Of a stretch of 7,497 nt of DNA, positions 1-6,985 are shown one piece after another. Source of the stretch: Planctomycetota bacterium (GTDB taxonomy: Bacteria > Planctomycetota > Phycisphaerae > Sedimentisphaerales > Anaerobacaceae); NCBI GenBank assembly GCA_003644295.1, contig QNBZ01000056.1:1-7497 (forward strand), written 5' to 3'. The translations under genes were made by a program, and so were the position numbers. Below the pieces are notes generated by a model. It was given only the letters and a program-made list of their open reading frames with translations, had not been told where the DNA came from and made no database searches. The first letter of the stretch is position 1, and each line of letters opens with the position of its first letter.

Positions 1-1155
1 AGCAGATATTTCATAGGTTTTCCGCAGGTCAATTTCGAGCCACTGCGAATCAGAGAACTCGCTGCTCCAACGAGTTTCCATATCCATATCGATAGCATTT
101 TCAGGGATAAGCGATTCGTTTTCTGACGAGGATGCGGTGATTCTTATTTCATAGTCATAGGAAACCGTAAAACTCCAAACATTGCCCTTCCACGTATCAA
201 CGCCGTTGACCTCATCAATCCGCCAATAATACGTTGTGTTGATACCCATAACTCCCGGCTCAAAATTCGTTTCTGTCTGCTCGCCCTTAAAAGCCGAATT
301 TTTCATCCAGTCATCTACTATGACGGCGAAGTCAAGAAGGTTCACAATGCCATCACTATTCAAGTCTGCGGATGGCTGCGAGGCACCGGGATTTGTCAGC
401 CACTGGCCTGCAAGTACCGACATATCAGACAAGTCAACTTGGCCATCAGTATTGACATCACCAGCCAGAAATATCGGTTCTGCTTCGTTGACGTCATTAA
501 AATCAGTGCCGAAATATACATTGTGCGAAGCAGCATATAATCCAGCTGACCAGATAAGGTCTGCATTCGGGTCCACATAATCGGCGCCGTCAGCCGGGCT
601 TGGGCTATGGGCGATTATTATTGGAGCAAAATTTGCATCGTCAAACTTACCGCACTTATCGACACCTGTGCCAATGAGCATAACACGAGCTGTATCAGCA
701 GTGTCCATAGATGTAACGTTAAGCGTCACTTCGGTCCAGACATCGCTTATCTCATCACTGACATCCCGTGAGGTTTCCCCAAGGAGTGTTGCACCGGCAT
801 ACCACTCAACCTTCATCGTGTAGCTGCCTGCCAAAGTGCCGCCATCTCTTTTGGTCCACATCGAGTAGACATAGTCTATACCCGCCCTCACAGGAATATC
901 CTGGTAAACTGTGGCATTTCCAGCCCCTTCGCCCCAGGTATAGATTACCATACCCCATGTACCGGTTCCGCGTTCGCTGAAATCGCCCCAGCTTTCACAA
1001 CCAGCTGCGCCAATATCTGTCCAGTAATCAGCGCTAGCTCCGCCATAGCCACCATTTTCTTCAAAGCCGGGGTTGCATAACAGATTTGCCTGAACTGTTA
1101 CAGCAAAAATCGTAAGTAAAACAAAAGAAATAGAAAAAAGTTGTTTTTTGTACAT
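1..1155 (-). CDS. Secreted multidomain carbohydrate-binding protein (jelly-roll, Fn3 split by dockerin, discoidin-like), C-terminus outside window
   Basis: This gene is open for 385 codons from ATG at 1155 to the left edge, so its C-terminus is missing. Residues 1-23 form a signal peptide (Lys-Lys, hydrophobic core, VQA before Asn24), so the product is exported. Residues 24-175 look like a CBM4/9-type jelly roll: the module opens with NPGFE, is rich in Trp and Tyr, and includes a VYQDIPV strand. Residues 178-225 and 286-335 are two halves of one Fn3-like module (SHNVYFGTDFNDVNEA, then TYYWRIDEV and VWSFTV), interrupted by a dockerin-like doublet at 232-285. From about residue 337 a discoidin-like F5/8 type C (CBM32-like) domain begins (ENAIDMDMETRWSS, QWLEIDL). 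The missing part could hold a catalytic domain, but that is unknown. The gene follows the BglX-like gene after 113 bp and may share its transcript. Only a weak purine-rich ribosome site (GAAAGAG) precedes the ATG. Confidence 0.88.
   Translation of the reverse strand, partial: MYKKQLFSISFVLLTIFAVTVQANLLCNPGFEENGGYGGASADYWTDIGAAGCESWGDFSERGTGTWGMVIYTWGEGAGNATVYQDIPVRAGIDYVYSMWTKRDGGTLAGSYTMKVEWYAGATLLGETSRDVSDEISDVWTEVTLNVTSMDTADTARVMLIGTGVDKCGKFDDANFAPIIIAHSPSPADGADYVDPNADLIWSAGLYAASHNVYFGTDFNDVNEAEPIFLAGDVNTDGQVDLSDMSVLAGQWLTNPGASQPSADLNSDGIVNLLDFAVIVDDWMKNSAFKGEQTETNFEPGVMGINTTYYWRIDEVNGVDTWKGNVWSFTVSYDYEIRITASSSENESLIPENAIDMDMETRWSSEFSDSQWLEIDLRKTYEISA
301..462 (-). other. Dockerin-like doublet (protein domain) nested inside the Fn3-like module
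   Basis: Residues 232-285 of the leftmost gene hold two EF-hand-like repeats. Repeat 1 carries D233, N235, D237, G238 and D241 and ends in AGQWL. Repeat 2 carries D264, N266, D268, G269 and N272 and ends in DDWMK. The spacing fits the Dx[ND]xDGxxD calcium loop of type I dockerins. Fn3-like sequence continues on both sides, so the doublet is inserted in a loop rather than placed at a terminus. Cohesin binding is not shown; planctomycete dockerin-like domains often have no known partner. Confidence 0.75.
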
Positions 1156-1207
1156 AGCACTCTTTCTCGTAAATTATTATTACAACATCCGCAAAATATG
1201 CGGCAGG

Positions 1208-1273
1208 TTACTCAACTTCAAAACTGCCTGTCAATCGTATATCTGTTGAAGAGCTGCCGAGCATCACGTCAAA
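1208..1273 (-). pseudogene. Orphan 3' tail of a GH3 gene (21 codons plus stop)
   Basis: Read on the minus strand, 1273-1211 encodes FDVMLGSSS followed by TDIRLTGSFEVE, ending in TAA at 1210-1208. This matches the usual C-terminus of GH3 beta-glucosidases and resembles the last residues of the large GH3 gene here (IMVGASSKDVRAEGSFEVE). It overlaps the stop of the BglX-like gene by a few bases and lies in a different frame, with an in-frame stop a short way upstream. It has no start of its own and is not the end of that gene, which has its own GH3 tail (EGTFEIF). It is best read as the remnant of a third GH3 gene. It is short, so the call rests on the quality of the motif match. Confidence 0.7.
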
Positions 1274-3485
1274 ATATTTCAAAGGTTCCTTCTAATCCCT
1301 GGATGGAACTGGGCCCCGCCCAAACCTTGAAAACACCAGGCTCAACTGTGAATTTCATGTCTATATCATAAAATTTCAACTGTTCCGCTGTCAGAGTAAA
1401 ACTCACTTTCCTTTTTTGTCCGGCAGCCAACCGTATTTTTTCAAAACCTTTCAGTTCCTTAACAGGTCGTGCTACAGAAGCCACCAGGTCGCGAATATAA
1501 AGCTGAACCACTTCCTCGCCGGCTTTAGTACCTTTGTTCTCTACTTCAACACTAATCGAAACTGGTTGACCTAAGCGAACTTTGTCGGGCTTTATCTCCA
1601 GGTTGCTGTATTCAAAAGCCGTGTAACTTAAGCCATAACCAAACGGTAATAAAGGGGTCCAGGGACAATCTATGTATTTCGAAGTGAACGGGTCAGAGGC
1701 GGCGGGAGGTCTTCCGGAATTCTTGTGGTTGTAATAAAGCGGTACTTGGCCTACGTTACGAGGAAAAGTTACCGCCAATTTACCACTGGGGTTGTAATCA
1801 CCGAACAGAACATCAGCAATGCCGTTCCCACCTTGAATTCCGGGGTGCCAAGCCAACAAAACAGCGCCGATATTTTCGTAGAGCCAACTAATGGTAAGTG
1901 GGCGTCCGGTGAACAGCACAACAATTACAGGTTTACCAGTCTTATGAATCGCTTTAATCAGCTGTCTTTGAACCCCCGGCAAATCCAATGATGTTCGGCA
2001 GTGCGCTTCACCGCTCATATCGGCGGACTCACCAACAGCCATTATTACAACATCCGATTTATCTGCGATATTCAAAGCTGCATCAAACTGACCAAGCGAG
2101 TTGTCTTTAATATCGCATCCCTTGATATAGTGTATCCTGCACGTTGAAGACACTTTATTTTTAATTCCTTTGAGAAGAGTAACAACATCCTCAGCTTTGC
2201 CTCTGCCACACCACGCCCCCAGCAGATCTCTCTGGTTATCTGCTAATGGCCCAATCACGGCTATGGACGGTATATCTTTTCTTAAAGGAAGCAGACCACC
2301 ATCGTTTTTAAGAAGCACCAGCGATTTTCTCACCATCTCGCGTGCGATTTGCAAAGAGTCATTTTGCAGCGTTTCTGAGCCGGCTAAGTTCGGGTCGACA
2401 TAAGGATGCTCAAACAGGCCTGCCCGCAATTTAACACGCAGAATCCGCCGAACAGCTTCATCGATTACTTTTTCCGGCACCTGTCTGTCTTTAACCAGTC
2501 GAGCTAAATTATTCAGGAAACAGCGGCTGGCCATTTCCATGTCCACCCCAGCCAGAATCGCTTTTTCGCCGGCCTGTGCTTCATCGGCAGCAATACCATA
2601 ATTAATCATTTCTTTTATTGATTCGTAGTCGCTGACAACGAAACCATCGAATCCCCACTCTCCGCGCAGCACATCAGTAAGTATAAATCGGTTGCCGCTT
2701 GCAGGCACACCCCCGATATCGTTGAAACTACTCATAACTGTTGCCGCTGCGGCTTTCACCCCTGCTCTGAACGGCGCCATATAAATATCTCTGAGTGTGC
2801 GTTCTGAAACTTCAGCGGAATTATAATCTCTGCCGGCCTCTGCCGCCCCGTAAGCAACGTAATGTTTTAGACATGCCACGATGGTATCAGTCGCCGACAA
2901 ATTTTTACCCTGGAACCCCCGCACTTTGGCCTGAGCCATCAATGAACACAGATAAGGGTCTTCTCCAAAACCTTCGGCAATTCTGCCCCAGCGGGGGTCG
3001 CGAGCAATGTCTATCATTGGTGCGAAGGTCCAATCGATACCTTCACTGCGAGCTTCTTTGGCAGCAATGGCGGCTGCCTTTTCCGCCAACCGAAGATCCC
3101 AAGTGGCAGACTGCCCTAATGGAATAGGAAAAATAGTACGATAGCCGTGAATGACATCAAGACCGAAAATCAGCGGGATACCAAGTCGGGATTCTTTAAC
3201 AGCAATTTTTTGTAATTTATTACGCAATTTTACGTCTGTGACAGCCAGAAATGCCCCGACCTTCCCCGATCGAACCAGTTCTGCCAGTTCAGCAGACATA
3301 TCCGCCTTTGCATAGCTGAACTGATACATCTGCCCTATTTTTTCTGCCAGAGTCATTTGCGCAAGTAGCTTGTCGATTCTCTTTTCTATTGCAAAGGCGG
3401 CGGTTTCCGCAGATTTAATGCCGAATGAAGTTTGATTTACAAACAGCATAATGAATATAATTACACTTTTCGTAATTATATTCAT
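1269..3485 (-). CDS. bglX: Secreted BglX-type GH3 beta-glucosidase / exo-beta-glycosidase
   Basis: This complete gene encodes 738 residues, close to E. coli BglX. GH3 enzymes of this type release terminal beta-linked glucose (sometimes xylose) from oligosaccharides by a retaining mechanism. Residues 1 to about 22 are a signal peptide (MNIITKSVIIFIMLF), so it acts in the periplasm or outside the cell. The GH3 N-terminal barrel covers about 34-350, with GLDVIHG (Asp110), RDPRWGR (162-168), K207-H208 and the nucleophile motif FVVSDY (Asp286). The C-terminal alpha/beta sandwich covers about 388-620. Glu493 (SGEAHCR) aligns best with the family acid/base, with Glu486 as the alternative. An Fn3-like domain closes the protein. 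The ATG at 3485 was chosen over in-frame TTG at 3533 because it follows AGGAG by 6 nt and opens a clean signal peptide. It lies 34 nt after the large GH3 gene. Its first 13-14 codons lie in the 162-bp repeat and match that gene's start. The exact substrate is not determinable. Confidence 0.95.
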   Translation of the reverse strand: MNIITKSVIIFIMLFVNQTSFGIKSAETAAFAIEKRIDKLLAQMTLAEKIGQMYQFSYAKADMSAELAELVRSGKVGAFLAVTDVKLRNKLQKIAVKESRLGIPLIFGLDVIHGYRTIFPIPLGQSATWDLRLAEKAAAIAAKEARSEGIDWTFAPMIDIARDPRWGRIAEGFGEDPYLCSLMAQAKVRGFQGKNLSATDTIVACLKHYVAYGAAEAGRDYNSAEVSERTLRDIYMAPFRAGVKAAAATVMSSFNDIGGVPASGNRFILTDVLRGEWGFDGFVVSDYESIKEMINYGIAADEAQAGEKAILAGVDMEMASRCFLNNLARLVKDRQVPEKVIDEAVRRILRVKLRAGLFEHPYVDPNLAGSETLQNDSLQIAREMVRKSLVLLKNDGGLLPLRKDIPSIAVIGPLADNQRDLLGAWCGRGKAEDVVTLLKGIKNKVSSTCRIHYIKGCDIKDNSLGQFDAALNIADKSDVVIMAVGESADMSGEAHCRTSLDLPGVQRQLIKAIHKTGKPVIVVLFTGRPLTISWLYENIGAVLLAWHPGIQGGNGIADVLFGDYNPSGKLAVTFPRNVGQVPLYYNHKNSGRPPAASDPFTSKYIDCPWTPLLPFGYGLSYTAFEYSNLEIKPDKVRLGQPVSISVEVENKGTKAGEEVVQLYIRDLVASVARPVKELKGFEKIRLAAGQKRKVSFTLTAEQLKFYDIDMKFTVEPGVFKVWAGPSSIQGLEGTFEIF

Positions 3486-3486
3486 T
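3450..3486 (-). promoter_or_regulatory. Perfect 15-bp inverted repeat forming a hairpin over the bglX-like start codon
   Basis: On the coding strand, AATGAATATAATTAC (3486-3472) is followed by a 7-nt GAAAAGT loop and the exact reverse complement GTAATTATATTCATT (3464-3450). The ATG at 3485-3483 lies inside the 5' arm and the AGGAG ribosome site lies just outside the stem. In mRNA this would place the start codon in a stem. The stem is AT-rich, so its stability is moderate. A role in translation control is inference. Confidence 0.7.
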
Positions 3487-3491
3487 GGCTT

Positions 3492-3496
3492 CTCCT
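3492..3496 (-). promoter_or_regulatory. Ribosome binding site AGGAG of the bglX-like gene
   Basis: AGGAG lies 6 nt upstream of ATG 3485, a near-ideal Shine-Dalgarno site that fixes this start. The matching position upstream of the large GH3 gene reads AAGAG. Confidence 0.85.
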
Positions 3497-3519
3497 GGAA
3501 AATATGCTTCGACATCAAA

Positions 3520-6500
3520 CTACTCAACCTCAAAACTACCTTCTGCTCTTACGTCCTTTGAAGAAGCGCCTACCATTATCTCAAAGATGCCCGGCTCAAC
3601 AACAAACTTCTCCTGACCCACATCATAAAAAGCCAAATCTTCTGCCGGCAATTCAAACGTAACCGTTTTTATCTGTGCCGGCTCCAATGTGATTCTTTCA
3701 AAGCCCACCAGTTTTTTAATGGGTATTACCACGCTGGCATTAACATCATGTACATATAGCTGAACCACTTCGTCACCCGCCCGGTTACCAACATTGTTCA
3801 CGTCAACACTGATACTAACAGTACCATCTGACGGTATTGTCGCCGGGTTTATCTGAAGATTGCTGTATTCAAACTCCGTGTAACTTAAGCCGTGGCCGAA
3901 CACAAACATCGGCGTTATCTGATTCCTGTCGTAGTATCGATAGCCGGGACCTTCGCCAGCGGCTTCGTAATTGTTATCAAAGGGCGGCAGTTGTTCTTCT
4001 GTCAGAGGGAAACTGACCGGCAGTCTGCCAGCAGGATTCTGGTCTCCAAAGAGAACAGCGGCAATAGCATTGCCTGTTTCCTGGCCGTTGAACCAGCATT
4101 GCAAAGCAGCCGGCACATCATCGAGCCAGTCATCCATAAGCACAGCCGAGCCGCTAACCACAGCTACAATTGTGTTTGGATTAGCTGCTGCAACCGCAGC
4201 AATAAGGTCGTCCTGACTGCCCGGCAGGTCAAGATGGGTCCTGTCGATACCTTCTGATTCTATCTGCTCTGTCGTGCCCACAAACACGATAGCAACATTC
4301 GCGTCCGCCGCAACCTGGCACGCTTCAGCAATCATTGTTTCTTCGCCCTGATTCGGCTCAATCCAGCACAATTTGGCTACGGCATCGCCCCAGTTCTCGT
4401 AGTATTCGAGCTGTATATCGTATTCTTGGCTGGCATTGAGAGAAATAGTTACTGAATTTGTTTTAACTGCATGGTCATACCAGTCATCGATGAGTAAAAC
4501 ACCGTCGAGATACAGCCGCACGCCGTCGTCGGTTTTTGTGCCGAGCGTATAAAGGCCTGTCTCTGTCGGAACAAGTTTGCCCGTCCATCTGACTGAGAAA
4601 TTATCAATACCGATTGGCGTTCCTGGTGAACCTCTGCCCCAATCGAAGTCAACCGGAGCATCGTTTCTCGTAAGAGCTGCGCTTCCACTCAAATCTTTAT
4701 TGGTAAAATATTCACCCTGTAAACCTTCACCGAGCGAACCGCCGGGCGGTTTTAGAGCTGACGATTGAATCGGATAAAGCAGGTCTCCGGAATCGATGTA
4801 GCAACCCTGTGAGAAACTGACCGCAACACCGCTTCCGGAAAGTTCATTTTGAATTCCTTCCAGCGGCGAAACAGTATAGAATGGCGTAACATGACTGCTT
4901 CCGCCGCCAGCAGGTCTTGCGACATCTGCATTGGGCCCAATAACAGCAATGGTCGTGATTTTTGTTTTGTCCAGCGGCAGTTGTGCTCCGTCGTTTTTTA
5001 ACAATACGATGGATTTTTTCGCCGCTTCAAGCGCCAGTGCCTGATGCTCAGGGGTGTTAACAGCATTTTCGTTCGGCTCTACCGGCTCTTCAAACACGCC
5101 CGCCCAGAACTTCGTCCATAGTATTCTGTAGACAGCTTCATTGATAGTCTCTTGCGACACCTGTTCTGCGGCCACGGCATCCAGCAACGGCTGGCCAAAA
5201 TAATCCGCATACGGCATTTCAACATCCAGCCCAGCATTAACCGACTCGATAGTGGAATGACAGGCACCCCAGTCAGAAACAACAAAACCCTTAAAGCCCC
5301 ATTCGTCTTTGAGTATTTCCCTCAATAAATGAGTGTTCTCAGAGCAGTACGGCCCGTTCACTTTATTGTATGCTGACATAATTCCCAGAGCATTTGCATC
5401 TCGGACGCATCTCTTAAAAGCCGGCAAATAAATCTCGCGAAGGGTTCTTTCATTAACTATAACGTTATTTGTTCCTCTGCCGTTCTCCTGATTATTGCAG
5501 GCGAAATGCTTAACAACAGAAATGACCTTCCGGCTTTGTATGCCCTCGACGTATGCCGACGCCAGTTTCCCGACAAGATAAGGGTCTTCGCCGAAGGTCT
5601 CAAAGCTTCTTCCGCCACGCGGGTCTCGAACGATATTAATACAGGGACCAAGTGCTACATAACGCCCCTTGCCTCTGAATTCGGCGCCCAGCGCTTCACC
5701 AATCCGCCGGACAAGATTAGTGTCCCAGGTGGCACCCATTGCAAGTGGTGTTGGGAAACAGGTTGCATTCCCCCTGCGAACTCCATAGGGACCATCTGCC
5801 ATTTTAAAGCCCGGTATCCCGAGACGGTTATTGTCCGGCGTTGACATTGCCGTCTCATCTCCACCCATTTGTGCTACTTTCTCCTCCAGCGTCATTTTAT
5901 CTAACAAATCTTCTATGGAGATAACCGTAAAACTCCAAACATCCCCTTTATATGTATTGACATCACCAACTTCATCTATCCGCCAATAGTAGGTAACATT
6001 TTGCTCAAGGCAGGAAGTTTTATAGCTCATACTTTGCTGACTGCCTTTATATGCGGTCTGTTTCATCCAGTCATTCGCTATGATTGCAAAGTCGAACAGG
6101 TCCACATTATGGTCGCCATTAACATCTGCCGATGGATGCAACCCATTAGGATCCGTCAACCACTGTCCAGCAAAAACAGCTAAATCAGCAAAATCGACCT
6201 GGCCATTACACCATAAGTCTCCGACAAGGCAGTTTGGTGTCGCTTCGTTCACGTCGTTAAAATCGGTACCGAAATACACGTTGTGTGAAATCACATCTTT
6301 GCCCGGCAACCATTTAAGTACTACTGAGCCGGAAACATGCTCGGCACCATCAGACGGTATCGGATTCCAGGCAATTACGGTATCCACAACAGATACATTT
6401 ACATCGTCCCAATAAAGCTTACCTGATGCCCCGTCTTGCCAATCCTCGAGAGCTAAAACGACTCTTCCATTGACGGCTCCAGCCGGTGCTATCTTTCCGC

Positions 6501-6951
6501 CGGAGATGCACTTCCATACGTCCACCGTATCAGCGTCTGTGAACCGGCCTATCGTTTCCCTTGAGATTTCGTTCCAGTTGCTGTCGTGCCACTCAACTCT
6601 AAAATCGCCTTTCCAAAGATAGAGAGGCTCACACGATGGCGTAATAGCATTGACACTGAAGTTATAGCCTGTGCCCTCTGCAACAGCAAAATCCTGATAT
6701 ACGCCGGTATTATTCCACCATTCTGTTATACTCTTGGTATCATGGTAGTAGTAGATGGGCAAGTCGGAGTCCCTGCAATGCCAGCCGTCCGTACCCCATA
6801 TATTCCAGTCAGGAATTGCGGTGTCACCGAACCATCCCATAGGGCCATCCTCAAAACCGGGATTACGCAGCAAGTTTTCCGAGGCACTGACAGACAGTCC
6901 TATTGGTAATAGCATAACAAATATAATTACACTTTTCGTAATTATATTCAT
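3520..6951 (-). CDS. Secreted multidomain GH3 beta-glycosidase with jelly-roll, Fn3/dockerin and PA14 modules
   Basis: This complete gene encodes 1143 residues. Residues 1-23 are a signal peptide (VSA before Ser24). Residues 24-190 form a CBM4/9-like jelly roll (NPGFE; WDDVNVSV). Residues 196-240 and 298-343 are the halves of an Fn3-like module split by a dockerin-like doublet. The GH3 catalytic domain starts near 345 (IEDLLDKMTLEEKVAQM) with ADGPYG (Asp386), RDPRGGR, K491-H492 and nucleophile motif FVVSDWG (Asp560). The GH3 C domain starts near 646 and is interrupted by a PA14 domain at about 742-866 (LQGEYF; KTDDGVRLYLDG; EYYENWG), as in KmBglI-type beta-glucosidases. It resumes with ESEGIDR, where Glu900 or Glu898 is the likely acid/base, and ends in an Fn3-like domain. 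It should hydrolyse beta-linked oligosaccharides outside the cytoplasm; PA14 often shapes substrate choice. The ATG at 6951 was preferred to in-frame TTG at 6999, which lies in the upstream orphan tail. GH3 enzymes of this subtype are usually about 750-850 residues, so the N-terminal modules are additions. Confidence 0.95.
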   Translation of the reverse strand: MNIITKSVIIFVMLLPIGLSVSASENLLRNPGFEDGPMGWFGDTAIPDWNIWGTDGWHCRDSDLPIYYYHDTKSITEWWNNTGVYQDFAVAEGTGYNFSVNAITPSCEPLYLWKGDFRVEWHDSNWNEISRETIGRFTDADTVDVWKCISGGKIAPAGAVNGRVVLALEDWQDGASGKLYWDDVNVSVVDTVIAWNPIPSDGAEHVSGSVVLKWLPGKDVISHNVYFGTDFNDVNEATPNCLVGDLWCNGQVDFADLAVFAGQWLTDPNGLHPSADVNGDHNVDLFDFAIIANDWMKQTAYKGSQQSMSYKTSCLEQNVTYYWRIDEVGDVNTYKGDVWSFTVISIEDLLDKMTLEEKVAQMGGDETAMSTPDNNRLGIPGFKMADGPYGVRRGNATCFPTPLAMGATWDTNLVRRIGEALGAEFRGKGRYVALGPCINIVRDPRGGRSFETFGEDPYLVGKLASAYVEGIQSRKVISVVKHFACNNQENGRGTNNVIVNERTLREIYLPAFKRCVRDANALGIMSAYNKVNGPYCSENTHLLREILKDEWGFKGFVVSDWGACHSTIESVNAGLDVEMPYADYFGQPLLDAVAAEQVSQETINEAVYRILWTKFWAGVFEEPVEPNENAVNTPEHQALALEAAKKSIVLLKNDGAQLPLDKTKITTIAVIGPNADVARPAGGGSSHVTPFYTVSPLEGIQNELSGSGVAVSFSQGCYIDSGDLLYPIQSSALKPPGGSLGEGLQGEYFTNKDLSGSAALTRNDAPVDFDWGRGSPGTPIGIDNFSVRWTGKLVPTETGLYTLGTKTDDGVRLYLDGVLLIDDWYDHAVKTNSVTISLNASQEYDIQLEYYENWGDAVAKLCWIEPNQGEETMIAEACQVAADANVAIVFVGTTEQIESEGIDRTHLDLPGSQDDLIAAVAAANPNTIVAVVSGSAVLMDDWLDDVPAALQCWFNGQETGNAIAAVLFGDQNPAGRLPVSFPLTEEQLPPFDNNYEAAGEGPGYRYYDRNQITPMFVFGHGLSYTEFEYSNLQINPATIPSDGTVSISVDVNNVGNRAGDEVVQLYVHDVNASVVIPIKKLVGFERITLEPAQIKTVTFELPAEDLAFYDVGQEKFVVEPGIFEIMVGASSKDVRAEGSFEVE
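6061..6222 (-). other. Dockerin-like doublet (protein domain) nested inside the Fn3-like module of the large GH3 enzyme
   Basis: Residues 244-297 hold two EF-hand-like repeats. Repeat 1 (GDLWCNGQVD) keeps D245, N249, G250 and D253 but has Trp247 where Asn or Asp normally binds calcium. Repeat 2 keeps D276, N278, D280 and D284 but has His281 in place of the usual Gly. The doublet sits at the same point of the Fn3-like module as in the leftmost gene, between FNDVNEA and AYKG. Confidence 0.72.
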
Positions 6952-6952
6952 T
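6916..6952 (-). promoter_or_regulatory. Hairpin over the start codon of the large GH3 gene (13 Watson-Crick pairs plus 2 G-U)
   Basis: The 5' arm on the coding strand, AATGAATATAATTAC (6952-6938), contains the ATG. The 3' arm differs from copy A at two positions, and both changes turn a Watson-Crick pair into a G-U wobble in RNA (G-C to G-U, U-A to U-G). The 7-nt loop is identical. The fold is therefore still possible but weaker. A regulatory role is inference. Confidence 0.6.
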
Positions 6953-6957
6953 GGCTT

Positions 6958-6962
6958 CTCTT
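6958..6962 (-). promoter_or_regulatory. Weakened ribosome binding site AAGAG of the large GH3 gene
   Basis: The position equals AGGAG in copy A but reads AAGAG because of the single difference at 6961. Spacing to ATG 6951 is 6 nt. Pairing with the 16S rRNA tail should be weaker than for the bglX-like gene, although a GAGA core remains. Confidence 0.6.
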
Positions 6963-6985
6963 GGAAAATATGCTTCGACATCAAA

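Larger units (their letters stand above)
3445..3606. repeat. 162-bp direct repeat, copy A
   Basis: This stretch matches 6911-7072 with 3 mismatches in 162 positions (at 3452, 3453 and 3495) and no gaps, a constant offset of 3466. The last 111 bases are identical. It covers the last 28 codons and stop of the large GH3 gene, the 34-nt spacer with the ribosome site, and the first 13-14 codons of the BglX-like gene. Similarity stops abruptly at both ends. Confidence 0.97.

Noticed and set aside
1189..1203. Small inverted repeat CCGCA-AAATA-TGCGG between the bglX-like gene and the leftmost gene, considered as a terminator.
   Set aside because: The stem is only 5 bp and no U-run follows it in the direction of transcription.
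1229..1234. TTGACA on the minus strand upstream of the leftmost gene, resembling a -35 promoter box.
   Set aside because: No matching -10 box is visible at 16-18 nt spacing, and the bases are codons of the orphan GH3 tail. Promoter rules for this lineage are too uncertain for a call.
2795..3127. Plus-strand open frames such as 2795-3127, 3892-4257, 5506-5844 and 6080-6415.
   Set aside because: Each lies antisense to a well-supported GH3 coding region, shows no recognisable domain, and is rich in Arg, Pro and Ser as expected for shadow frames.
3486..3533. Upstream in-frame TTG starts (3533 for the bglX-like gene, 6999 for the large GH3 gene) that would add 16 residues.
   Set aside because: They place extra residues in front of a clean signal peptide, overlap a GH3 tail and its stop, and have no better ribosome site than the ATG starts.
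3445..3606. The 162-bp repeats as ends of an insertion sequence or phage attachment sites.
   Set aside because: There is no transposase or integrase between them, they are direct rather than inverted, and they consist of coding tail, spacer and signal-peptide codons. Homologous recombination explains them better.
6916..6952. AT-rich hairpin at the GH3 starts considered as a transcription terminator.
   Set aside because: The stem has almost no GC pairs, no U-run follows it, and it lies inside coding sequence after the start codon.
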